From Ceratobasidium sp. AG-K (Eukaryota; Basidiomycota; Agaricomycetes; Cantharellales; Ceratobasidiaceae), in contig JAWNGF010000006.1 of assembly GCA_037039685.1 (NCBI GenBank), forward strand, positions 1,674,001-1,738,000: 64,000 nt of DNA, written 5' to 3'. Positions 11,011 to 19,924 of this stretch are shown piece after piece (the first letter of the stretch is position 1; every line of letters starts with the position of its first letter). The position numbers and the translations under genes were made by a program. A model generated the notes under the pieces. That model had not been told where the DNA came from and ran no database searches. It saw only the letters and a list, made by a program, of their open reading frames with translations.

Positions 11011-14000
11011 CTGTGTGTGGAGAGACCAAGGAACCAGTAATGGAAACAATGTACCTTAGAGCAACTGGCGAATCAACAATTGTTTACACCAACATTACTG
11101 GAATCACAGAACCTGTCGCCACCCTCATTGATTCAGGAGCCTCAAAAAACTTCATCGACATCACATGGGCTCGAAGAAACAATATTATACTGAACAAACT
11201 CCCAACACCACAAAGGGTTATTGGAATCCAAGGGAAGGAATTAACACACCAAATTCGGTTCAAGGCAGATTTAAAATTTGACCTTGAAGGAAAGGAATTC
11301 CAACAAAGTTTCTTTGCAATGCCAACAGGAGAAACAGACATAATCTTGGGATTAGGATGTTTAGAAGAAGCCAACCCTGTCATCAATTGGCAATCAAAAA
11401 CAATCTCATGGTGACCTGACACTATTGTTGGAAGAATTGCTGAAATGGAAGACATACTGGAGGAATTCAAAGACTTTGCAGAAGTTTTCAGCAAAGAGAA
11501 ATTCAAACGTGTCCCAGACCATTGACCCTACAACTGCTCCATTGACCTAGTAAAAGAAGCAGAACTTCCCAAACCGGCTAGGCCCATCCCTCTATCTCCG
11601 GTGGAATCTATTGCCCTCAGGAAATACCTTGATGAAGAATTAGTGGCCAGAAAGATCCGTCCAAGCAAGTCACCAGTAGCCGCAGCAACCTTCTTTGTCA
11701 AAAAGGGACAGGATACCAAGAACCCAGAAGGACCTAGGGAACTTAGATTGGTTCAACATTTTGGTCCTATGAACAAGATCACCAGAGACAATTGATTTCC
11801 TATGCCACTTATGGAGGATCTTTTAGACAAAATCAAGGATGCAAAGATCTTCTCGAAAATAGACTTGCGCATGGGATTCAACAACATTAGGATAAAGGAA
11901 GGCAATGAATGGAAAACAGCATTCCAAACCAAGGAAGGATTATTCGAGTATGTCGTCATGCCCTTCGGACTGAAGAACGCCCCAGCAATATTCCAACGGT
12001 ACATGAACCATATCTTCCACGACCTTATCGATATTTGTGTCATTGTATACATTGATGACATATTAATCTTCTCCAAAGATCGCAACCAACATGTTGAAGA
12101 TGTACAAAAGGTTCTCAAAATCCTCCTGGAAAACAACCTATTTGCAAAACTTCCCAAGTGCGAATTCTTTGTAAAGAAACTGGTATATACAGGCATCAAC
12201 ATCAGCAAAGAAGGAATATCAATGCAGGAAGAGAAGGCTAAAGCAATCAAAGAATGGAAGGAACCAAGAACGGTCAAACAGGTGCAAGCATTCTTAGGAT
12301 TTGCAAACTTCTACAGACGATTTGTTCCAAACTTCAGCGGATTGGCCAAAACCCTTAACCATCCTGACTAGAAAGGATCAAAAGTGGAAATGGGATACGG
12401 AACAACAAGAAGCATTTGATAATCTAAAATCGGAAATATGCAAGGAGCCAACACTACGACACCCTAATCCAGAGAAACCCTTCATACTAGAAACCAATGC
12501 AAGCGGCGTGGCTATGGGAGCAATTCTCTCACAAAGACAGGACGACGGCTACTTGCACCCTATTGTGTTCCTGTCAAAATCGTTCAATCAAGCACAGATG
12601 AATTACGACGTGCACGACAAGGAACTAATGGCAATTATAGAATCACTAAAGCATTGGCGACTACATTTAGAGGGAACAAAGGAGCCAATCACAGTCTACA
12701 CCAATCATTGCAACCTACAATTCTGGAAGACAGCTACTACGTTTAACCGAAGACACGCTCGATGGCATCAGATCCTTGCCTCCTACAACTTTGAAATTGT
12801 TTATTGACTGGGAACCCTGTCAACAAAACCAGACCTACTTTCCAGAAGGAGCAATCACAACAATATCCCAACAGCAGAACAAGTTATGATCAGGGAAGAA
12901 CAATTCAGAGGGTTTGCCAGCGAGATGAAGTTCAACATTATTGCGGATATCAAGGAAGCTCAAGCAGAAGACGAGAGCATTAACCAAATAATAGAACTCT
13001 GCAAGAAAAAGGGGGACCTTCCAAGATCAGTGCAACAAGGAATTAGAAACTACACTTTTGAGGAGGGCCTTCTCTGGGTCAATGGAAAAATCTTTATTCC
13101 AGAAGACAAGGACACCAGGCTGAAAATTACCAGGATACACCATGATTATCCAATAGCGGGTCACCAGGGGCATGTGCAAACATCGGAACTCATTTCAAGA
13201 AGATACTACTGGCCGGGACTCAAAACCTCTGTGAACAAATACGTGGATTTGTGCGAGCAATGTCAAAGAGCAAAGGGCACAAAAACACAGGTACCCCTCA
13301 AGGCCCTAGAGATTCCTGGGGGACCATGGGAAGATATTGCATACAACTTCATTGTCAAACTACCAAAATCAGAAGGAAACGATAGCATATTGGTGGTTGT
13401 AGACCGATTTTCCTGTATGGCACACTTCATACCCTGTAGGGAAGCAGCAACAGCGGATCAACTAGCCAAACTTTTCTTAAAGAACGTATGGAAGTTACAC
13501 GGTTTTCCTCAAAGCACGGAATCGGACAGAGGAACAACTTTTAACAGCAAATTCCTGAAGGCTCTGTATGAGAAGATTAACATAGCTCCGAGCTTCAGCA
13601 CAGCATACCACCCCCAAACCAACGGAATAACGGAACGGATAAACCAATGGATTGAAGCATGGTTACACACCTTTGTTAACTACCGACAGGACAATTGGGC
13701 CAAGCTTTTACCAATTGCGGAATTGTTGTAAGCTTCTTCTTGGTGGCTATGAGATGAGCCACGATGGAGAGTGGACGGCACTAAGACCTAAGTGACCTCT
13801 TGAACCGCAACACACTTAAGCATCTGTAGGCTCTAGAGGGTAGGGGTGGTTCTAAGTGTCACTCAAAGGGGATGTTTGACAAGACAAAACAAGCTGGGGT
13901 TACCAGGCTTGTTGGTCCTCTATATATATTCACAAAGTGGCTGAGTCATACAAGGCGCAGCCACACAAGTCAAACAAAACAGCCAGTCAGGAGTGTCCAT

Positions 14001-14915
14001 GTGAGTCATGCTGTATGAACAGACATGACTTGTACAAAGCACAGCCGCATTACACAATGTAACAGAGAAACCACACAAGGTGGCAACGCGGTGTGGGAAA
14101 AGACAAACAACGTACAGACAGGATGACAGACACAAGGACAGACAGGCAAGGCACAAGACGAGTCTGATGGAGTGAGCTGGCTCATGATAGGAATTCTGTT
14201 ACAATAACCAGAGGCACGGAATCACCAGAAAGACCCCTTTTGAAATCATAAACGGCAAAGAGCCTCTGGGGAATGTCTCAAAAGAAGAAATGGCAATACC
14301 TGAAGCAAATGCAAAAGCAAATGACTGGCAAAAAGTCTGGGACAAAGCAAAAGCAGCAATGGAATGGCATAGGGAAAAAACCGCGACTGAACATGCACCC
14401 AAGTACACGGAAGGGGAGTTGGTCTGGCTCTATGGACAAAATATACAGACGGATCAACCTAACAAGAAATTGGACAACAAGTAATATGGCCCGTTCAGGA
14501 TCAAGAAAGTCATTTCGAGCCATGCTTACAAGTTGGACCTTCCAAAATCTATGAGAATACACCCTGTACTCCACAGTAACCTGCTAAGCCCTTACAAACT
14601 GGACAATAACTTCCACAGAAACCAACCCTGACCTCCGCCAATTATAACAAAGGAAGGGGAGGAACAATACAAAGTGGAAAGAATTGTAGATTGGAAGGAG
14701 ACAAAGGACGGGTTATTCTACAGGGTCAGGTGGAAGGGATATGATTCAAAAGAAGACACAGAACAGTGGGCGGAAGACTTCAGGCATCTTGGAAGGATCA
14801 TGAGGAAGTTTGAAAAAGATTTCCCTGAGGCGCCTCTACCATCAAATTACAAATCACGCAGTATAAAAGGAAAAGCCCAACTCAGCAACAACCCATCTTG
14901 CAAAACTTGCTCATT
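11011..14915 (+). pseudogene. A3 pol, heavily broken
   Basis: Protease (DSGAS near 11140), RT (YIDD near 12050), RNase H, integrase, GPF module and chromodomain (YKVERIVDWKE, RWKGYD) are all recognisable. Lesions: TGA at 11412-11414, 11522-11524, 11793-11795, 12805-12807 and 14629-14631; TAA at 14482-14484; an extra A near 12349 shifting the frame; and a solo LTR in the integrase at 13724-14189. The RNase H motif is ETNASG (12496-12498), so a catalytic Asp is lost. Several TGA codons correspond to CGA in A2 or A4. Confidence 0.9.
13724..14189 (-). repeat. Solo family-A LTR inserted in A3 pol
   Basis: 466 bp, begins TGTTGTAAGC and ends CTCATGATA on the plus strand. It is flanked by the 5-bp duplication GGAAT (13719-13723 and 14190-14194). 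The integrase frame around it joins cleanly (IAEF then CYNNQ). No internal sequence is present, so it is a product of LTR-LTR recombination. The terminal CA has decayed to TA. Confidence 0.93.
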
Positions 14916-15405
14916 GGTTGTGACCTGTCCCGCCCTCTCTCCCTCTTTCTGCGGACTCGTGGCTTGTATCGGCGCCTTAAGCACCTCTTCTGTATAGATG
15001 TGCCCTCTCCCTCGCTTAGTGAGGTGTATGGATGACGTGTCACCATGAGTCATATGACTCATGCTGTTTTCTATTGGCTGGACTGAGCAGCCCCCTTTAT
15101 GACTCAGACTCTGACTTGGGCTTGTGACTCATGTACTTAGTATGACTCACTTGCCTCTTGCCTATATATACTGGCTTGCAAGCATGGTCACCCCCAGCTT
15201 GCTTCACCTCGTCAACTCTCCCTGCAGTGTGTGATCAGAGGCACTTGGCTACTTAGCCACTACAGCAGCCACTTGGGATTTGGAGCTAGGACTTCTACTT
15301 AGAAGCTAGCGATTTCCCTTAGCAATTTAGTCTACTTAGACTTATCGCTCACGGTCAACAAGGCGATTAGCAGTCGTCAACTCTACTACTTAGCAGGTTG
15401 CGACA
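14916..15405 (+). repeat. 5' LTR of B1 (490 bp)
   Basis: Starts GGTTGTGACC (TGTTGTGACC in the 3' copy) and ends GGTTGCGACA. TATA box at about 15163-15170. Five TGAGTCA/TGACTCA heptamers lie in the 105 bp before it. The leader motif AGCTTGCTT (15196) matches part of the PBS; the 3' LTR copy (30580-30591) matches all 12 bases. Confidence 0.94.
15046..15149 (+). promoter_or_regulatory. Array of five TGACTCA-type bZIP sites in B1 LTR promoter
   Basis: Perfect heptamers at 15046-15052, 15055-15061, 15100-15106, 15125-15131 and 15143-15149, the last ending about 14 bp before the TATA box. TGACTCA is the core recognised by Gcn4/AP-1-type bZIP factors. The cluster is conserved in the other B-lineage LTRs. 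Confidence 0.65.
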
Positions 15406-15407
15406 TT

Positions 15408-15419
15408 GCAAAGCAAGCT
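15408..15419 (+). other. Self-priming primer-binding site of B1
   Basis: GCAAAGCAAGCT, 2 nt after the 5' LTR. Exact reverse complement of AGCTTGCTTTGC in the B1 3' LTR (30580-30591). In B3 the PBS reads GCGAAGCAAGCT and the B2 LTR reads AGCTTGCTTCGC, suggesting an ancestral CG pair that decayed by transition. Confidence 0.7.
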
Positions 15420-15466
15420 CTTTCTCCGCTGAGCCACGAGAAAACAAGACCATGTGACTTCACAAC

Positions 15467-17674
15467 ATGAGCTCAAGGTCCTCAAGCGCAGCGTCAAACA
15501 GGCAGGCTACTGAGCCCATGCCACAAATAGTTGAATTACGAACAAACCCTTCGAGGGCATCCAGGGAACAAGCTGGAGATTGGACAGCACCGCTCAGAAG
15601 CAACAGCCGAGCCTCAAGGCCACCATCAACCAGCATCCCAGGAGGAATTGGCAACATAGTTGAGACATCACGGGAAGAACCTACCAGTTCCAACAAACAA
15701 TCGACATCCCCAACCATCAGAGTGATCGAAATCACAAACAATAGCCCTCCACCAAGAATTGAACAAAGGGAACCAGGAACAATAGCCAGCCCACGTGCAA
15801 TGAGGATCATCCGACCAACGGGAATTGCGCAATTTCGTCAAAGAAACGCAACCCCAGGACCATCAATGCTGCCAACAGGTCGGATACCTCCACCATTATT
15901 TCCTGGTCCAAGACAACCCCTCAAAATGCCAAATTTAGACAATATTTTCCCACAAACAACTCCGGCACCTTCCACTCCTGGCATAGTTCCAGTGATGTCG
16001 GTAGTTTCCAGAAGCCAAAGTGTAGCAAGTGTCCCCTCAACCTTCGAGTCACAAAGAAGCGTAGAAACTATCTCTGAAGACGAACGATTGAGAAGGGAAA
16101 TCATCATTGAAAACACTGAGGGAAGAGCAGTACAAACTTTGGAAAGAATATTCAATACACTACAAGTCCAGTATCAACAAGAAAACGCGGTACAGGCACT
16201 TCGCATTGAAGGACTGGAGAGAAGATGGGATCTTCAACAGCAAGAAAACAACAACATGATGCAGTGGATTGAGCGCATTGCTTCCAGAACCAAAGACGGA
16301 GTCAACACCTTCTACGAACGTCTCCAAAACATTGATCGCGCACAACAAAGGGTTGAGCAAATATTCAAACAATCAGTAGAAAACTTCAAGTACATCAACC
16401 AACAATTGGTGGCTCAAAATCAGCTGATCACTCAGAACCTGCAAAACCAAGTTGATCGGATCAATAGGATAGAAGAAACTATTGGAAGAATGGCTGAAGG
16501 AATGAGGAACATTACGGTTACTCTAGGACAGATTGATGAAGAAGTTGCTGAAGGATTCCAAGATCAAACCAACCAACTCAGGGAAATCCGGACAGGGGGA
16601 CAAGAAACGTTTGATCTCCTTGAACAAATCGGAGCAGATGCCCAAGTAGAGTTGGATCACCAACGCAAAGAGTCTAGACGAACTTCTATGGAAATCCCAA
16701 ACCCTAGGGAACCTCCCCTGCATAGGAGGAACATCTCACCCCAAGGAAGGCGATCTCCCTCATTTGAGGTGCAAGGACAATCAGGCTATCAAATCAGGGA
16801 TGAAGGAAGAACCTTCATTATTCAAACAGGACAGGGTGGAAACGGGAATGGATCAGGTCCACGCATCAAGATGCCCAAGGCATTTGAAGGAACGAGGGGA
16901 ACAGCCGCTGAAACATTCCTTGCGCGGATGAAAGCATTTTTCCGCCAGAACCCAAATCAATACAACACTGAGGAATGGCGAATTGTGGCAACCCTCATGA
17001 ATATGGCAGAAGGAGCAGCAGGAAACTGGGCACAACCCGCCCTCAATTGGTACAACGACAACAAAAACCATCCTTGGCTGGAATCATGGGAAGCTTTCCA
17101 AAACGCCTATGAAAAGCAGTGGAGCGACCCTAGCAAGAAAATCCAAGCAGAACAAGGGATTCAGCGGCTCTACCAGAACAAGTCCGTAGGCAAATATGTC
17201 TCTGAATTGCGACTTCTTGCACAAGAGCAAGATTGGAACGATGCCGCTCTGATTGCATGTTTCAGGCAAGGGTTGAGCAGACTCATCAAAGCGGAACTTG
17301 TCTGCAAAGAACTCAGGGATAGGAGAACCGCCGCACAAAGGAACTTAGAAGGATGGATCGACATTGCCCTCCAAGCCGAAGAAATCCAAAAACTCATCAA
17401 TCCCCAAAACAAGGGAAAGAAGGAAGACAAGGCTGAAGATTCCAAAACCACAAGGCAAGTGAAAGTAGACCTCGTCCCAAAAGCTGAGAAAACACATCGC
17501 AAGGAAAACAACCTCTGCATCAAATGTGGAGAGGCAGGACATGCAATTGGTGATTGCAAAAAGGAATGGACCTACAAAGACAAAGGGAAGATACCGGTGA
17601 AAGGAAAAGCCAGTGCAGTGAAGGAAGGAGAAACGGAAGAAACCAAGTCCACCGATTCGGAGTCGGAAAACTAG
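15467..17674 (+). CDS. B1 Gag, intact
   Basis: 735-residue Gag, the only intact family B Gag here. A Ser/Thr/Pro/Arg-rich N-terminus (~1-180) is followed by a long Gln/Glu-rich helical region (~200-400) and a capsid domain with conserved KAFEGTRG, GNWAQP and YEKQWSDPSKK (~465-640). A CCHC knuckle (CIKCGEAGHAIGDC) and an acidic Ser tail ending SEN follow. Start chosen at the first ATG, 61 nt after the LTR; the following SSSAAS matches B2 and B3. Confidence 0.9.
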   Translation: MSSRSSSAASNRQATEPMPQIVELRTNPSRASREQAGDWTAPLRSNSRASRPPSTSIPGGIGNIVETSREEPTSSNKQSTSPTIRVIEITNNSPPPRIEQREPGTIASPRAMRIIRPTGIAQFRQRNATPGPSMLPTGRIPPPLFPGPRQPLKMPNLDNIFPQTTPAPSTPGIVPVMSVVSRSQSVASVPSTFESQRSVETISEDERLRREIIIENTEGRAVQTLERIFNTLQVQYQQENAVQALRIEGLERRWDLQQQENNNMMQWIERIASRTKDGVNTFYERLQNIDRAQQRVEQIFKQSVENFKYINQQLVAQNQLITQNLQNQVDRINRIEETIGRMAEGMRNITVTLGQIDEEVAEGFQDQTNQLREIRTGGQETFDLLEQIGADAQVELDHQRKESRRTSMEIPNPREPPLHRRNISPQGRRSPSFEVQGQSGYQIRDEGRTFIIQTGQGGNGNGSGPRIKMPKAFEGTRGTAAETFLARMKAFFRQNPNQYNTEEWRIVATLMNMAEGAAGNWAQPALNWYNDNKNHPWLESWEAFQNAYEKQWSDPSKKIQAEQGIQRLYQNKSVGKYVSELRLLAQEQDWNDAALIACFRQGLSRLIKAELVCKELRDRRTAAQRNLEGWIDIALQAEEIQKLINPQNKGKKEDKAEDSKTTRQVKVDLVPKAEKTHRKENNLCIKCGEAGHAIGDCKKEWTYKDKGKIPVKGKASAVKEGETEETKSTDSESEN
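17665..17671 (+). promoter_or_regulatory. Candidate gag/pol -1 shift site of B1
   Basis: Gag codons TCG GAA AAC TAG: a G GAA AAC heptamer directly before the stop codon, with pol open in the -1 frame (LDGRLST then VCED). Conserved in all B-lineage copies (B1, B2, B3, E1). It departs from the canonical X-XXY-YYZ form at one position; termination-reinitiation is an alternative. Confidence 0.45.
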
Positions 17675-18323
17675 ATGGGCGTCTCTCCACTGTGTGTGAA
17701 GATGCCCTGATACCCTCTCTGCAAAATGTATACTACTGCAAAGCCACAAATGAATCACCCATGGTATATGCACAAGCGGAGGGAATCACGGAAAACATCT
17801 CAACTCTCATTGACTCCGGCTCCAGCAGAAATTTCATCGACCTGAACTTTGCTAAGAAAAGCAATATTCCTTTGATCTCTTTACAAACTCCTAGAAACGT
17901 GGAAATGATCAACGGAAAAACCCAAAAGAACCTCATCTGACACTGTTGCAAATTGAAATTCTATATAGGAGGAAGAACTTTTGAACAAAGATTCTATGTC
18001 ATGCCAACAGGAACTCAACCTATGATCCTTGGCATGACATGGTTGAAGGAAACAAACCCTGATATTTCCTGGGCCCCATTCTCTATCAAATGGAGAAAGG
18101 AGCTCGACATCCAAGCAAAGGCAGGAATGTTACAAGAACTTCCAGAAGAACTCAAGGATTTTGCCAATGTCTTTGATGAAGAAAAATACGACAAGCTGCT
18201 GGAACACAGGGAATGGGACTGCAAAATTGACTTCTATGACAACAACAAACTCCCAAAACCAAAGAAAGCTTATGCCCTCTTACCAAGAGAAAGGGAGGCC
18301 ACAAAGGAGTATGTGAAGTCGGA
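17675..18323 (+). pseudogene. B1 pol, N-terminal part (protease), interrupted by B2
   Basis: Protease with DSGSS and the start of the RT-connection region, ending at TKEYVKSE where B2 is inserted. TGA at 17938-17940 replaces a Cys codon read in B2 (LICHCC). The frame resumes at 26219 with LKSGRIRP. Confidence 0.88.
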
Positions 18324-18813
18324 TGTCGCAACCTGCTAAGTAGTAGAGTTGACAACTGCTAATCGCCTTGTTGACTGTGAGCAATAAGTCTAAGTAGACT
18401 AAATCGCTAAGGGAAATCGCTAGCTTCTAAGTAGAAGTCCTAGCTCCAAATCCCAAGTGGCTGCTGTAGTGGCTAAGTAGCCAAGTGCCTCTGATCACAC
18501 ACTGCAGGGAGAGTTGACGAGGCGAAGCAAGCTGGGGGTAACCATGCTTGCAAGCCAGTATATATAGGCAAAGAACGAGTGAGTCATACACAGTACATGA
18601 TTCACAAGTTCGAGTCAGAGTCTGAGTCAAGAAAGGGGCTGCGCAGGCTAGCCAATAGAAAACAGCATGAGTCATATGACTCATGGTGACACGTCATCCA
18701 TACACCTCACTAAACAAGGGAGAGGGCACATCTAAACAGAAGAGGCGCATAAGGCGCCAATACAAGCCACAAGTCCGCAGAAGGGGAAACAGAGGGCAGG
18801 ACAGGTCACGACA
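18324..18813 (-). repeat. 3' LTR of B2 (490 bp)
   Basis: Plus-strand ends TGTCGCAACC and GTCACGACA. Preceded on the element strand by the purine tract GTGGGGGGGCAA. The leader motif AGCTTGCTTCGC is present on the element strand. Confidence 0.95.
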
Positions 18814-18825
18814 TTGCCCCCCCAC

Positions 18826-18857
18826 ATAGGGCCAGGTAGTGGAGCACCTGGACCTCA
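18826..18857 (-). other. Conserved 3' hairpin of B2, partly decayed
   Basis: Inverted repeat overlapping the ORF3 stop, just before the polypurine tract. The inner stem CCAGG/CCTGG and the loop TGCTCCACTA are kept, while outer pairs are mismatched in this copy. Confidence 0.55.
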
Positions 18858-19922
18858 GCTGCGGGCGACCCATTCTTTTAGTTCCAACCAACCAACCCGT
18901 TCTGCGAGGTTTCGCATGTCTGACTCAAGGACCTCGTTCATGCGGTCCCACTTCTCCTGGTAGAGCCTGTCAAGCTCCTCCTGGTGTTCTTGTTGCAAGC
19001 GCTTGAGCTCTTGCTGTTCCCGGAGAGCCCACTGCTCTTGTCGGTGGTTGAGCCACTTGTTGAGCTGGTCAACCTTCCAGGATCCACACTGGACAAGGCG
19101 GTAGGCCTCCAGGACGTTGGCGTCGCAAGGCATGCAGTCGGCGGGCGGGTGGGGTTTGAGCTTGGCAATTGCCTGCCCGACGTCGGTGATGAGGGCCTCG
19201 ACGTTTTCCCGGGCCCGGTCCCAGGCTGCGTTCCAGTCCTGCTCCACTCGTTCTGCCTCTTTGTCGGTGATAGGGGGAGGGGGAGGGACATCAATTGTTT
19301 CCTCCTTGATCTCGCCTGGTTCCAGGTGGTCGTTGGCGGTGGGCTGGGGCTCGGTTTCTTCCCAAGGGGCGGGCCATCCATCGGTGAAGTCCCAGGAGCA
19401 ATCGCTCCACCAGATTCCGTCAGAATCGACGTGTCCCCCATTGGCCAGGGCAAGGCGGGGGTCGGTTTCTTGCTTGAACCACTTGTCTCCTTCCCACTTG
19501 TGGCCCGTGTCCCTATTCCAGGCATCAACGCTCTTGGTGACGACGTCGCGGACGGTGAGTCCAATGCAGCCGCGGCAGTGGTAGTACTTGCTGTGGCCAA
19601 TGTCAGTTGGGTCCAAGGGCTGGGCGTTGGGGTGGCTAACCCAGAGGATGGAGCCAAGTTGGGGGTGGATGAGGGACTTGCGTTCTTTGTCCCACTTGAG
19701 GTCACCTTGCTTGGCAAGGGTGATGTAGCCAAGGTGAACCCCAGGCTTGAGGTCGTTGGCCAGTTTCCTGGCCTCCTTGAGGGACCAAGGCGCTGTGGCC
19801 CTGCAGTTGATGGCAAATTCGCCTGGTCCCCCGGCCAAGATGGCCTTGCCATAGGCAGCGCTGAGCCTGTAAGAGGCGAGGCGGGCAGCAGCGGCAGTGT
19901 TGTTGGAGCGGATGGGGGCCAT
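18855..19922 (-). CDS. B2 ORF3, intact protein of unknown function in env position
   Basis: 355 residues, starts MAPIRSNN. N-terminal domain (~1-180) contains GDLKW, HPQLG, WVSHP, YYHCRGC, then WEGDKWF and WWSDCSWDF. A Pro-rich linker (~220-240) follows. The C-terminal half is a long charged helix with Gln/Glu/Leu repeats (QEQWALREQQELKR), probably a coiled coil, ending LELKEWVARS. No signal peptide or membrane span, so it is not an envelope protein by sequence. It lies -1 to pol and is clearly more GC-rich than gag-pol. The core resembles family A ORF3. I do not recognise the family. Confidence 0.8.
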   Translation of the reverse strand: MAPIRSNNTAAAARLASYRLSAAYGKAILAGGPGEFAINCRATAPWSLKEARKLANDLKPGVHLGYITLAKQGDLKWDKERKSLIHPQLGSILWVSHPNAQPLDPTDIGHSKYYHCRGCIGLTVRDVVTKSVDAWNRDTGHKWEGDKWFKQETDPRLALANGGHVDSDGIWWSDCSWDFTDGWPAPWEETEPQPTANDHLEPGEIKEETIDVPPPPPITDKEAERVEQDWNAAWDRARENVEALITDVGQAIAKLKPHPPADCMPCDANVLEAYRLVQCGSWKVDQLNKWLNHRQEQWALREQQELKRLQQEHQEELDRLYQEKWDRMNEVLESDMRNLAERVGWLELKEWVARS

Positions 19923-19924
19923 TG

